Translations under genes and position numbers: made by a program
Source: Cellulophaga baltica
GTDB taxonomy: Bacteria; Bacteroidota; Bacteroidia; Flavobacteriales; Flavobacteriaceae
Reading direction: 5' to 3'
Assembly: GCF_018861125.1 (NCBI RefSeq)
Contig: NZ_JAHKQN010000013.1
Coordinates: forward strand, 451,464 to 515,463
DNA: 64,000 nucleotides
Part shown: positions 36,671 to 45,569 of the stretch, piece after piece
Numbering within the stretch: position 1 is the stretch's first letter
Layout of the letters: each line of letters starts with the position of its first letter
Notes under the pieces: generated by a model
What the model saw: the letters and a program-made list of their open reading frames with translations, nothing else
Told to the model about the DNA's origin: nothing
Database searches by the model: none

Positions 36671-38074
36671 ATGAAAAAAATAGTAATTAATAAGTATATC
36701 ATTGTAGCAATAGTACCACTATTGCTACAATCATGCTTTGTTGCAAAAAAATACGAAAGACCAGAGATAGAAACTGCTAATTTATTTAGAACTGATGAGT
36801 TGCCACAAGACAGTGTATCTATTGCATCTGTTTCATATAAAGATATTTTTACTGATCCGAATTTAAAAACATATATTGAAAAAGGTTTAGAAAATAATTT
36901 AGATATACGAAGTGCTGTCCAAAATTTAGCTATTGCTTCTGCTTATTTGAAAAAAGATAAATTAGGCAATGTTCCAACTTTAAATATTACAGGATCTGGA
37001 ACAAGAAATGCTAAGATTAGTGAGAATAGTCAATTTGGTAGTATTTTCTCCACACCTTATAATGACTTTGATCTTTACGGAACACTATCATGGGAGGCCG
37101 ATATCTGGGGAAAAATTAGAAGTAATAAAAGAGCTAGTGTTGCAAGTTACTTACAAACCGTTGAAGCTCATAAAGCTGTAAAAACTACACTAGTTGCAAA
37201 TATTGCTACTACATACTTTCAACTTTTAGCTTTAGATGAACAAATTAAAATTACCGAAGAGACGATAAAAAATAGAGAAAAAAGTTTAGAAACTATTCAG
37301 GCTTTAAAAGAAGCTGGCCAAGAAAATCAAGTAGCGGTAGACCAAACTGCAGCACAATTGTACAGTGCTCAATCTCAATTATTAGATTTAAAAAACTATT
37401 TATTTCAATATGAAAATGCTTTTAGTATTTTATTAGGTGAAGAGCCACAGTCTTATGCACGTAGTACTATTGAAGAACAATCATTAACCAATGATTTTAA
37501 ATTAGGTGTCCCTGCTTTATTATTAAGAAATAGACCTGATGTTGTACAAGCTGAGTATAGTTTGATTAATACTTTTGAACTTACTAATGTTGCCAGAAGT
37601 AATTTTTATCCTTCAATAACATTATCAGCAACAGGAGGTTTTTCAAGTTTAGAAGCTAAAAATTGGTTTGATGCAGGTTCTATATACGCAAATTTACTTG
37701 CCGGACTAACGCAACCTATCTTTAATGGTAGAGCTGTAAGAACAGCTTATGAGGTTGCGCAAGCAGATCAAGAGCAATCGCTAATTACGTTTAAAAAAAC
37801 ACTTTTAACTGCAGGTCAAGAAGTTTCTAATGCTTTATATGATTACAATATTAATGTTGAAAAAGAAGCTTATTTAGCAAAGCAAGTTGATGCTTTAAAA
37901 AGAGCCGAGGAAAATTCAGAAGAACTTTTAAATAATGGCTACTTAACCTATTTAGATTTGTTAACTGCTAGAGAAAGCGCTTTAACAGCTGAGCTAAGCT
38001 TGGTTGACAATAAATATTATCAATTAACAGCTGCTGTAGAACTTTACCGTTCACTAGGTGGCGGTTGGCAATAA
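36671..38074 (+). CDS. TolC/NodT-family outer-membrane efflux lipoprotein
   Basis: 467 residues from the ATG at 36671 (MKKIVINKY), four bases after the pump stop. Lipobox LLQSC (Cys about 22). Two OEP repeats with long helices: LKTYIEKGLENNLDIRSAVQ in the first and LLRNRPDVVQAEYSL in the second. TLSWEADIWGKIRS is the typical loop. Forms the outer-membrane tunnel for the RND pump. A TetR regulator follows 16 bases later. Confidence 0.95.
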   Translation: MKKIVINKYIIVAIVPLLLQSCFVAKKYERPEIETANLFRTDELPQDSVSIASVSYKDIFTDPNLKTYIEKGLENNLDIRSAVQNLAIASAYLKKDKLGNVPTLNITGSGTRNAKISENSQFGSIFSTPYNDFDLYGTLSWEADIWGKIRSNKRASVASYLQTVEAHKAVKTTLVANIATTYFQLLALDEQIKITEETIKNREKSLETIQALKEAGQENQVAVDQTAAQLYSAQSQLLDLKNYLFQYENAFSILLGEEPQSYARSTIEEQSLTNDFKLGVPALLLRNRPDVVQAEYSLINTFELTNVARSNFYPSITLSATGGFSSLEAKNWFDAGSIYANLLAGLTQPIFNGRAVRTAYEVAQADQEQSLITFKKTLLTAGQEVSNALYDYNINVEKEAYLAKQVDALKRAEENSEELLNNGYLTYLDLLTARESALTAELSLVDNKYYQLTAAVELYRSLGGGWQ

Positions 38075-38090
38075 TTTAATGTAAAATAAG

Positions 38091-38672
38091 ATGATTAATA
38101 AAGATCAGTTTTTAGAGGTAGCCATATCAAAATTTACAAAATTTGGATGCAAACGTTTTACCTTAGATGATTTAGCGCATGAAATGGGTGTTTCTAAAAA
38201 AACAATCTATGAAAGTTTCAGCACCAAAGAAGCCATAGTTTCTGAAAGTTTGAATTTTCTTTTAAACAAGATTGATCTTGAATTTATTAATATTATTAAA
38301 GAAGAAGAAAACCCAATTTTGTCAATTATAAAAATTTACAAAATTGGGTTAAATTACCTAAAATCGTTTAGTCCTGCCTACATTATGGGATTAAAAAAAT
38401 ATTATCCAAAATCTTATATAATTTATTCTGAATTTAAAGTCAAAGTGGTACAAAACCATGTAAAGAACTTACTAGAAATAGCTCAAGAACAAAAATATAT
38501 TAAAGCTAATCTAAACATTCAACTTTTCTGCAACCTTTATTTTATGCGACTAGATAATATTCTTTTTGGAACTGATAATTTATTTGAACTATATACTGTT
38601 GATAATATTTTAGAACAGCTTATTACTAATAGTTTAAGAGGGGTTTGTACCGATCAATTTAAAATTGATTGA
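38091..38672 (+). CDS. TetR/AcrR-family regulator
   Basis: 193 residues. N-terminal helix-turn-helix (about 8-50): FTLDDLAHEMGVSKKTIYES followed by FSTKEAIVSE. The rest is the variable helical ligand-binding domain, with FSPAYIMGLKKYYPKSY. As the last gene of the pump operon it most likely represses the operon and responds to an exported compound. Together with the GbsR-like gene, the cluster has two regulators. Confidence 0.92.
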   Translation: MINKDQFLEVAISKFTKFGCKRFTLDDLAHEMGVSKKTIYESFSTKEAIVSESLNFLLNKIDLEFINIIKEEENPILSIIKIYKIGLNYLKSFSPAYIMGLKKYYPKSYIIYSEFKVKVVQNHVKNLLEIAQEQKYIKANLNIQLFCNLYFMRLDNILFGTDNLFELYTVDNILEQLITNSLRGVCTDQFKID

Positions 38673-38825
38673 GACTACAATACTTAATAAGTATAGAAAA
38701 ATTGTTAATTTTCACCAACAAGAATTTACATTAAGTAATACACTTAAAATTATTTTGATATATAAAAGGTTGAAGAATAGAAGAATTTTTTTTAATTAAA
38801 TAATATTACATCCGATGATAAAGAT

Positions 38826-39527
38826 TTAATTATAATGTAAAGCAAAGTTTATATAGTTCAACAAAGAAATAATTTTAAGCGAATTTATTTTTGTTCCGTA
38901 CTGATAATCCATTCCATGAATTATTTCATGTCTATTTAATTTCACAGAATAATTTGAAACATTAATACTATGATCGTTAATAACATTAATTTCATTTAGA
39001 GGAATTTCAAAATCAGGTATTTTAAATTTATTGTTATACTTTATAAAAGCTTCTACTTCTGGTTTATAAATTTTTGTTTTTGCCTTTTGCAAGTCCCTAT
39101 TATTTTTAAAATAAAATTTTTTATAAACATCATAACACAAACCATCAATTTGTGTTATAAATAATGTAATTGATGAATAATATCTCTGACAACGATGATT
39201 ATCAAAAGCTTCCTTAATTAAATCAATTCTATTTTTATTATGAGTAATAATTCTATTTTCTAATTCATTTAATTGTTCTTCGTAATATAAAGTCAAAAAA
39301 TCATTAACCTTTTCTAAATCACCTCTCAATAATTCTCTACCTAATTCTACTACCATACTAGGATTTGAATCAAGACTAATGTACCAACCATGTTTAAACA
39401 ATTCTAAAATTGCTAGAGAAGCTTCTTTATCTGATACCTTTATTGATTCTGAAATATTATTTATTAACTTATTTAAAAATCCTTTAAATTCTTCAGTGAA
39501 AATAGAGTTTAAGTAGAATTCATTCAT
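38826..39527 (-). CDS. Unknown protein with a HEPN-type RxxxxH motif
   Basis: 233 residues, alpha-helical, no signal peptide or membrane helix. Near the C-terminus is NRHEIIHGMDYQYGTKINSL. The Arg-(x4)-His spacing in RHEIIH, followed by Gly and an aromatic-rich stretch, is the arrangement of the RNase active site in HEPN-domain proteins, many of which act in toxin/abortive-infection systems. The helix before it (YYSSITLFITQIDGLCYD) fits the other HEPN helix. Its A+T content looks higher than that of its neighbours. It is a single gene with no recognisable antitoxin or nucleotidyltransferase partner. Function inferred only; not a confident toxin. Confidence 0.55.
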   Translation of the reverse strand: MNEFYLNSIFTEEFKGFLNKLINNISESIKVSDKEASLAILELFKHGWYISLDSNPSMVVELGRELLRGDLEKVNDFLTLYYEEQLNELENRIITHNKNRIDLIKEAFDNHRCQRYYSSITLFITQIDGLCYDVYKKFYFKNNRDLQKAKTKIYKPEVEAFIKYNNKFKIPDFEIPLNEINVINDHSINVSNYSVKLNRHEIIHGMDYQYGTKINSLKIISLLNYINFALHYN

Positions 39528-39540
39528 TTAAAATAATTTT

Positions 39541-40014
39541 TTAATTCTTCCAATTCTTAAAAGGGTTTTTACTCAATTGCGAATTGTAATATTTTACATT
39601 ACCAGAAACTTCTTTTCCTAACCAGTGTGGTTTTTCATAAACCTCATCTTCTGAAGCTAACTCAACTTCTGCAATTACCAAACCTTCATTAGCACCAAAA
39701 AACTCATCAACTTCAAAAACATGTTTTCCTACGTTTACTTCATATCTAAACTTATCAATAGTACCAGGCTCAGCAATTTTCAAAAGGGTTTCTGCCTCAG
39801 TAACCGAAATCTCTTTTTCCCACTCAAAACGAGAAACACCGGTTGCGTTTCCTCTACCTTTTACAGTTAAAAAACCTTGATCTCCTTTTATACGAACTCT
39901 AACAGTACGTTCTGGATCCGTATTTAAAAAACCTTGTACTATTCTTTTTTTAATACTTGCTAGCTTTTTATATTGATCTGAAGCTACAAGAAACTTACGT
40001 TCTATTTCAAGCAT
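39541..40014 (-). CDS. CYTH-domain protein (probable inorganic triphosphatase)
   Basis: 157 residues. The CYTH signature EIERKFL is at residues 3-9. Charged tunnel-strand residues follow: RTVRVRIKGD, FLTVKGRG, RFEWEKEI, FEVDEFFG and AEVELASED. CYTH enzymes hydrolyse tripolyphosphate, thiamine triphosphate or, in class IV cyclases, make cAMP; single-domain bacterial forms are mostly triphosphatases. The gene starts one base before the stop of the Rossmann-fold gene upstream, so they form a pair. Confidence 0.9.
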   Translation of the reverse strand: MLEIERKFLVASDQYKKLASIKKRIVQGFLNTDPERTVRVRIKGDQGFLTVKGRGNATGVSRFEWEKEISVTEAETLLKIAEPGTIDKFRYEVNVGKHVFEVDEFFGANEGLVIAEVELASEDEVYEKPHWLGKEVSGNVKYYNSQLSKNPFKNWKN

Positions 40015-40015
40015 A

Positions 40016-40687
40016 TTATTCTACTAATTTTTTTATTTGATCAGACTCAATTACCACATTATCATATTCATTATTTGCCAACCACACCAATGCTTTAGCA
40101 ATAGTTTCTGGTTCAATAGTTTTATATTTTTTTAATGAACCTATTAGTAAAACCCCGAAAACTTTCATCACTTGTTTAAACAACCACTCTCCTGTTCTCT
40201 TTTCTGATCTAGAACCACCAATTAATGAAGGTTGTAAAATATACGTGTTTTGAATCTTCAATTTTAATACCTCATCTTGCATTTTCCCTTTTACCCGATT
40301 ATAAAAAACTGAACTTTTAGCGTCCGCTCCTAAAGCTGAAATAACCATATAAGTATTTATTCCATTTTCTTTTGCTAGTTTGGCTGTAGCAACTGGTATT
40401 CCAAAATCTATTTTTTTATAAGTTTCTTTATCTGGAGTTTTACTTTTAGTAGTTCCTATACAGCAAAAAACCTCATCTCCTATAAAATCAGTTTTATACT
40501 CATTGCTATTAAATAAATCTACAAGATATTCTTCAAGCTTTGGGTGTTTAAAACCTACTGAACTTCTTGAAAAAAGTTTTACTTTACTATAGTTTTCGTC
40601 AGCCAATAATAGCTTTAAAAGTAATCCGCCACTTAAACCCGTAGCCCCTAAAATTATAGCTGTATTTTCTTTTTGTTTCATCAACAT
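40016..40687 (-). CDS. NAD(P)-binding Rossmann-fold protein (HTATIP2-like)
   Basis: 223 residues. N-terminal dinucleotide-binding loop ILGATGLSGGLLLKLLL, then KVKLFSRSS and FCCIGTTKSKT, and SALGADAKSSVFYNRVKGKM with a Tyr/Lys pair typical of atypical SDRs. Resembles the HTATIP2/semialdehyde-dehydrogenase-like group. Substrate unknown. Two in-frame ATGs (40687 and 40681) are possible starts. The promoter must overlap that of dinB, whose start lies only 22 bases away on the other strand. Confidence 0.85.
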   Translation of the reverse strand: MLMKQKENTAIILGATGLSGGLLLKLLLADENYSKVKLFSRSSVGFKHPKLEEYLVDLFNSNEYKTDFIGDEVFCCIGTTKSKTPDKETYKKIDFGIPVATAKLAKENGINTYMVISALGADAKSSVFYNRVKGKMQDEVLKLKIQNTYILQPSLIGGSRSEKRTGEWLFKQVMKVFGVLLIGSLKKYKTIEPETIAKALVWLANNEYDNVVIESDQIKKLVE

Positions 40688-40705
40688 AAATATAGTTTAA
40701 TTTTG
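40673..40705 (+). promoter_or_regulatory. Bacteroidota-type promoter of dinB
   Basis: TTG at 40673-40675, 22-base spacer, exact TAATTTTG at 40698-40705. The ATG of dinB is at 40710, so the mRNA would be nearly leaderless. The box lies partly inside the start of the divergent Rossmann gene. Confidence 0.55.
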
Positions 40706-40709
40706 CAGT

Positions 40710-41813
40710 ATGCCTGTTGAATTTCCATTAAGAAAAATAATTCATGTTGATATGGATGCGTTTTACGCTTCTGTAGAGGAATTAGACAATCCGGATTTAA
40801 AAGGAAAAGCAATTGCTGTTGGTGGTAGTGAAATTAGAGGTGTTGTATCCGCTGCAAGTTATGAAGCACGAAAATTTGGAGTAAAAAGCGCTATGAGTAG
40901 TGCAATTGCAAAACGTAATTGTCCGCATTTAATATTTGTAAAACCAAGATTTGAACGTTACAAAGAAATCTCTCAGAAAATTAGAAAGATATTTTATGAT
41001 TATACAGATTTAGTAGAACCTTTATCACTAGATGAAGCCTACTTAGATGTTACCATTAATAAAAAAGGAAATCCATCAGCATCATTAATTGCTAAAGAAA
41101 TTAGGCAACGTATTTTTGATGAACTAAACTTAGTGGCATCAGCAGGAATATCAATAAATAAATTTATAGCTAAAGTAGCTAGTGATGTTAATAAGCCTAA
41201 TGGGCAAAAAACAGTTAATCCTGAAGAGGTTGAAAAATTTTTAGAAGAACTTGAAATTAGAAAATTTTATGGTGTGGGTAAAGTAACCACACAGAAAATG
41301 TACAAGCTTGGTATTTTTACTGGCAAAGATTTAAAGCAAAAATCTGAAGATTTTTTAATAGAATATTTTGGTAAAAGTGGTACGCATTATTACCATGTAG
41401 TACGTGGTATCCACAACAGTCCTGTAAAACCACACCGTACTCCAAAATCAGTTGGTGCAGAGCGTACATTTAGTGAAAACCTAAGTAGTGAAATATTTAT
41501 GTTAGAACGTTTAGAGCATATTGCTAATGAGCTTGACAAACGTTTGAAGAGAAACAGTGTATCTGGTAAAACAGTTACTCTAAAAATTAAATATAGCGAC
41601 TTTACGTTAAATACCAGAAGTAAAACTTTGCCCTATTACATAGCTGATAAAGATTTAATACTTGAAACTGCAAAAGAACTATTGTATCAAGAAAAACTAG
41701 AAAATTCTGTACGATTATTAGGAATTTCATTAGCTAACTTAAACACAGAAAAAAAAATAAAAAAATTAGCTGACAAAAAAACAGTATCCGTGCAATTACA
41801 ATTTGACTTTTAA
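40710..41813 (+). CDS. dinB: DNA polymerase IV (Y family)
   Basis: 367 residues. Catalytic motif VDMDAFYASVEEL near the N-terminus, SLDEAYLD in the palm, helix-hairpin-helix region KFYGVGKVTTQKMYKLGI, and a little-finger domain beginning near residue 240 (SVGAERTF). Translesion synthesis across damaged bases. The beta-clamp motif is probably the extreme C-terminus (QLQFDF). Only 22 bases separate it from the divergent Rossmann gene. Confidence 0.96.
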   Translation: MPVEFPLRKIIHVDMDAFYASVEELDNPDLKGKAIAVGGSEIRGVVSAASYEARKFGVKSAMSSAIAKRNCPHLIFVKPRFERYKEISQKIRKIFYDYTDLVEPLSLDEAYLDVTINKKGNPSASLIAKEIRQRIFDELNLVASAGISINKFIAKVASDVNKPNGQKTVNPEEVEKFLEELEIRKFYGVGKVTTQKMYKLGIFTGKDLKQKSEDFLIEYFGKSGTHYYHVVRGIHNSPVKPHRTPKSVGAERTFSENLSSEIFMLERLEHIANELDKRLKRNSVSGKTVTLKIKYSDFTLNTRSKTLPYYIADKDLILETAKELLYQEKLENSVRLLGISLANLNTEKKIKKLADKKTVSVQLQFDF

Positions 41814-41819
41814 AAAAAG

Positions 41820-41852
41820 AAAACCCTACGAGTATAAAACTCATAGGATTTT
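41820..41852 (-). terminator. Terminator, minus strand
   Basis: A 14-base dyad (41820-41833, 41839-41852) with a 5-base loop. Read on the minus strand the two imperfect positions become G-U pairs and the stem is complete; on the plus strand they are A-C mismatches. So it is better suited to ending the cupredoxin transcript than dinB. Confidence 0.7.
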
Positions 41853-41877
41853 GAGAAAACACTAAATAAAAACATTC

Positions 41878-42264
41878 TTATTTTACCGTCAAAATATTAT
41901 CTGTTGACGTTGGGTTTAATGGGCAAAAATATACATATTCCCCTTTTGTTAATTTTGTTGGTTTTGAAGTTTGCTTTGCTCCTGTCGCAACAGCTTTAGT
42001 TACATATGCAGTTTGAATATGGTTTTCTGGTTTTGAAATATCATCACCTTTCTTTACCAATACAAAGCCTACATCATGACCTACAGCGTTATTTGACACC
42101 TCAAAAGTATATGTACCTTCATCTACTGTAATTTCTTTTTGGGTAAACTCACCTTTTGTTTGTTCTAATGAAATTACTTTTTCAGCTTTCATCATCTTAT
42201 CTTGTGCGCTTACTGAGAATAATGAACCTACTACTAATGCTAATACTACTACTAAATTTTTCAT
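41878..42264 (-). CDS. Exported cupredoxin-like protein, copper site incomplete
   Basis: 128 residues. Signal peptide (LVVVLALVVGSLFSVSAQ) then a single beta-sandwich with the cupredoxin pattern: GTYTFEVSNNAVGHDVGFVLV (first His ligand) and YVYFCPLNPTSTDNILTVK (Cys ligand near the end). The second His and the Met expected a few residues after the Cys are not visible; Thr-Ser-Thr-Asp occupies that place. Either the copper site is altered or the protein has lost copper binding. Possible periplasmic electron carrier or copper chaperone. Confidence 0.8.
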   Translation of the reverse strand: MKNLVVVLALVVGSLFSVSAQDKMMKAEKVISLEQTKGEFTQKEITVDEGTYTFEVSNNAVGHDVGFVLVKKGDDISKPENHIQTAYVTKAVATGAKQTSKPTKLTKGEYVYFCPLNPTSTDNILTVK

Positions 42265-42307
42265 GATTTTTGTTTAATTAAATTATTGCTTATTGTTTAC
42301 TAATATT

Positions 42308-42466
42308 TTAAAATGATACATGTGGCTTTTCTACATCACAATAAAAATCGTGATGCTTTTCTTGTGAACAGTGATCTTGAGAAATACTGTTTAAAGCCAA
42401 ATTTTGTTTTGGTGAGCTGCGGAAAATTTCAATTAGATTGAAAATTGATTTATTTTTTAGTTTCAT
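42308..42466 (-). CDS. Possible 52-residue His/Cys-rich protein
   Basis: An ATG frame of 52 residues in the gap between the cupredoxin and AraC genes, same strand. It starts MKLKNKSIFNLIEIF and ends with a His/Cys-rich tail, DHCSQEKHHDFYCDVEKPHV, with four His and two Cys, the sort of composition that binds a metal ion. No signal peptide. No close ribosome-binding site was identified, but Bacteroidota often lack one. It could be chance; conservation would decide. Confidence 0.4.
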   Translation of the reverse strand: MKLKNKSIFNLIEIFRSSPKQNLALNSISQDHCSQEKHHDFYCDVEKPHVSF

Positions 42467-42558
42467 CTTTTTACTGTTTTATAATTACAGTACAAAGGTG
42501 CGACAACAATTAAGGTTTTTATTATCACGCATTTCCCGACTACTTGTAAAAATTTCCT

Positions 42559-43407
42559 TTAGACCACAAAAGACTTGTTTTCTCTGTACTTTGTAGGTGA
42601 CGTATTGGTCATTTTTTTGAAAAAACTACTAAAATGTGCCGCATCATTAAAACCAAGTTCAAAAGCTATTTCTTGGTTTTGTTTATTAGTAAACCGCATT
42701 AATCGTTTTGCCTCTAAGGCTAATCTTTCTAAAATAATTTGCTGTGGTGATTTCTGATTGTACTTAGCAAATAGATTAGACAATGTCTTAGGACTTTTAA
42801 AAAGTAGTGCTGCATATTCAGCTACTTTACGTTTAGTTTTATAATGTGTATCAACCAAAACATTAAATTTTCTGATTACCTCTATTTGGTCATTGTCAAA
42901 CTCTTTAAGTATTAACTGGTCTTTTGCTAAACGAGTACAAATTATAATTAGACGCTTTAAAAGCATTTGAAGCATATCACCCTGAATTTTATCAGAAGTA
43001 TCGAACTCATCTTGAAAAATTTCATAAAGTGTTTCAAACTTTTTTTCTTGTGCTTCAGGTATTGTTATAATTGGTAAAGCTTGTGTTCCAAAAAATAAAA
43101 TTCCATTACATGATACCTCTGTATCATGATCAGCTATACAATAAAACTCTCTATTAAATAAAAAGCTCGTTACCGGTAGCTTAGTCTCAGCAAAAGAAAC
43201 ATGATTTAAGTACGTAGTTGTAACAATTTGATTGGGTAATAAAGTGACTGTAGCATCGTCGATTACAATAGAAACAGGTAAAACATTTCTATTCCATAAA
43301 AAACTAATGGTAGAACTCTCTAATCTAAAGGTTTTTTCATCCTTCTTAATATCATCAGTCAAACCAAATATAGAACCCAATTTATTATCGTAAAACTCGT
43401 ATTTCAT
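42559..43407 (-). CDS. AraC-family transcriptional regulator
   Basis: 282 residues. N-terminal cupin-like sensing part (about 1-150), C-terminal two helix-turn-helix units (about 185-282): KVAEYAALLFKSPKTLSNLF and QNQEIAFELGFNDAAHFSSF, ending SPTKYREN. It stands upstream of the His/Cys-rich small frame and the cupredoxin, so it may regulate them, which is inference from position. Confidence 0.92.
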   Translation of the reverse strand: MKYEFYDNKLGSIFGLTDDIKKDEKTFRLESSTISFLWNRNVLPVSIVIDDATVTLLPNQIVTTTYLNHVSFAETKLPVTSFLFNREFYCIADHDTEVSCNGILFFGTQALPIITIPEAQEKKFETLYEIFQDEFDTSDKIQGDMLQMLLKRLIIICTRLAKDQLILKEFDNDQIEVIRKFNVLVDTHYKTKRKVAEYAALLFKSPKTLSNLFAKYNQKSPQQIILERLALEAKRLMRFTNKQNQEIAFELGFNDAAHFSSFFKKMTNTSPTKYRENKSFVV

Positions 43408-43476
43408 TATAAAAGATATTTAGTGTCATTATTTAGTCCAAATATTTATATTATCCTTACGGGTATTTTAACTAAA

Positions 43477-43512
43477 AAAGTCTCAAAACTTATAAATAAG
43501 TTTTGAGACTTT
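43477..43512 (-). terminator. Intrinsic terminator of pyruvate kinase gene
   Basis: A long perfect stem, 17-base arms (43477-43493, 43496-43512), with a two-base centre. On the minus strand it is followed by T's. 22 bases after the pyk stop. Confidence 0.85.
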
Positions 43513-43534
43513 ATATATAATACAAAAACTAAAT

Positions 43535-44980
43535 TTAGCTCATGTGCTTTGCTTCAATTTCAGATACACGTAAAGTGTTTACCATACCTTTATCTTTCAT
43601 TGGCATAGCCGCTAAACTAATTAGCATATCACCTAACTCTAAATAACCCTTTTCACAAGCTATTTTGTTTACATCTTCGATAGTTTCATCAGTAGAAACA
43701 TCTTTATTATAAAAGAAAGCTTTAACACCCCATAAAAGGTTTAATTGTGTTAATATTCTTCTATTAGACGTAAAAACTAAAATATGAGAACTTGGTCTCC
43801 AAGCTGAAATTTGGAAAGCTGTATAACCACTATTTGTTAGCGTAGAAATTGCTTTTGCTTGAATATCATTAGCCATAATTGCCGCATGATAACAAACAGA
43901 TTTTGTAATAAATCTTTTTGTTCTTACATGTGGTGGTTCATGTGGTACTTTAATTAATGTAGAGTTCTCTACAGTACCTAAAATACTAGCCATTTTCTCA
44001 ATTACTTGTACTGGATAATTACCTACTGATGTTTCACCTGATAACATAACTGCATCAGCACCATCCATAACAGAGTTAGCAACATCATTTACCTCAGCTC
44101 TTGTTGGCGTAAGGCTTGTGATCATTGTTTCCATCATTTGTGTTGCAATAATAACGGGTATTCTTGCTTTTTTAGCACGTAATACTAATTGCTTTTGAAT
44201 TAACGGAACTTCTTGTGCAGGAACTTCAACACCTAAATCACCACGAGCAACCATAAGACCATCACAATACGCAACAATTTTATCAATATTTTCTACTGCT
44301 TCTGGTTTTTCAATTTTAGCGATAATTGGAATTTTCTCATCTGTGTGTTCTTTAATTAAGTTCTGAAGATCAATCAAATCTTGACTAAAACGTACAAACG
44401 ATAAAGCAATCCAATCTACTTTTTGCGAAATAGCAAAAATTGCATCTTTAATATCTTTCTCAGTTAATGCAGGTAAAGAAATGTTTGTGTTAGGTAAGTT
44501 TACCCCTTTTTTAGAACGTAAAGGACCACCTTGTATAACTTTTGCTTTAACTTCACTTTCACCGTTAGATGATATTACTTCAAACATAAGTTTTCCGTCA
44601 TCTAACAATATATTTTCACCAGCTTTTACATCTCTAGGAAAAGAAGCGTAATTCATATAAACACGTTCAGCGTTACCCTCAAAAGGCTCACCAGTAACAA
44701 AAGTAATTTCATCACCTGGCTCAACAACAACTTCATCTGTCATTACACCAACTCTTAGTTTAGGCCCTTGTAAATCTCCTAAGATAGATACATTAGTTCC
44801 CATTTCAGCGTTAAGCTCACGGATCATTTCTATTCTCTCTGTAACATCAGCATAATCGGCATGAGAAAAATTAATCCTAAAGACATCTGCTCCGGCCTCA
44901 ATCATACTTTTTAGTACTTCTTTCTTACTTGTAGCCGGTCCTAACGTAGCAACAACTTTTGTCTTTTTTTTACTTGACAT
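43535..44980 (-). CDS. pyk: Pyruvate kinase
   Basis: 481 residues. Starts MSSKKKTKVVATLGPATSKK. Substrate and metal residues in FRINFSHADYADV, GDLQGPKLRVG, IAKIEKPEAVENI and GLMVARGDLGVEVP. A C-terminal allosteric domain is present, with GYTAFQISAWRPSS. Last step of glycolysis: phosphoenolpyruvate + ADP to pyruvate + ATP. Three bases separate it from the upstream IPExxxVDY gene, so both are cotranscribed. Confidence 0.97.
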   Translation of the reverse strand: MSSKKKTKVVATLGPATSKKEVLKSMIEAGADVFRINFSHADYADVTERIEMIRELNAEMGTNVSILGDLQGPKLRVGVMTDEVVVEPGDEITFVTGEPFEGNAERVYMNYASFPRDVKAGENILLDDGKLMFEVISSNGESEVKAKVIQGGPLRSKKGVNLPNTNISLPALTEKDIKDAIFAISQKVDWIALSFVRFSQDLIDLQNLIKEHTDEKIPIIAKIEKPEAVENIDKIVAYCDGLMVARGDLGVEVPAQEVPLIQKQLVLRAKKARIPVIIATQMMETMITSLTPTRAEVNDVANSVMDGADAVMLSGETSVGNYPVQVIEKMASILGTVENSTLIKVPHEPPHVRTKRFITKSVCYHAAIMANDIQAKAISTLTNSGYTAFQISAWRPSSHILVFTSNRRILTQLNLLWGVKAFFYNKDVSTDETIEDVNKIACEKGYLELGDMLISLAAMPMKDKGMVNTLRVSEIEAKHMS

Positions 44981-44983
44981 TGT

Positions 44984-45448
44984 TTAAAATATTAAATTAT
45001 TTTTTGATTTTAAGGTATCTATATTAATCGTATAAGCTGTAATTATTTTAGGCATCGCTAAAATAGATTTTAGAATATCGTCTTCTGAATCTAAATCTTC
45101 TTGTTCTAGCTTCATAAAATAATCTACATTTTTATACTCCGGTACTAAATGTTGCTTTGTAAAAGATGGTTCATCTTTAAATAGACCTGTAACCGTACTA
45201 TTTTCTTCTGATGCTATACTATTATTAATAATAGTCCAATACCTATCATTAATACCATCCTTCCATTCAAAAACAGGAAGCGATATTGTATCAGAAAAAA
45301 TTAAATCACTTTTTCTTCTTTTAAAGCCACATTTTAAATGCTTATTAATTGTATAAGCCAAGGTATAGTCTTCTAAACTGCAGTGTATGGCAATTAATGC
45401 AAAAGAATCTTCGCAAAAATCCAATGACATTTTATGCAGTGCTACCAT
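44984..45448 (-). CDS. IPExxxVDY family protein
   Basis: 154 residues. Carries the family signature as VPEYKNVDYFMKL (about 109-121). Small soluble protein found throughout Bacteroidota between RNase III and pyruvate kinase genes; function unknown. Same gene order here (rnc, this, pyk), so the assignment is secure even though the molecular role is not. Two possible ATGs (residues 1 and 7). Confidence 0.9.
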   Translation of the reverse strand: MVALHKMSLDFCEDSFALIAIHCSLEDYTLAYTINKHLKCGFKRRKSDLIFSDTISLPVFEWKDGINDRYWTIINNSIASEENSTVTGLFKDEPSFTKQHLVPEYKNVDYFMKLEQEDLDSEDDILKSILAMPKIITAYTINIDTLKSKNNLIF

Positions 45449-45569
45449 GAGTTAATAAGTAAAAGCAAGTTGTAAATATATGGTTTCTGCTAATCTAAAA
45501 CTAGTACATAACATTTTTTTAAACTACGATTTATAGCGAAAACGTTATAGGTTAACAAAAAATAACTTA

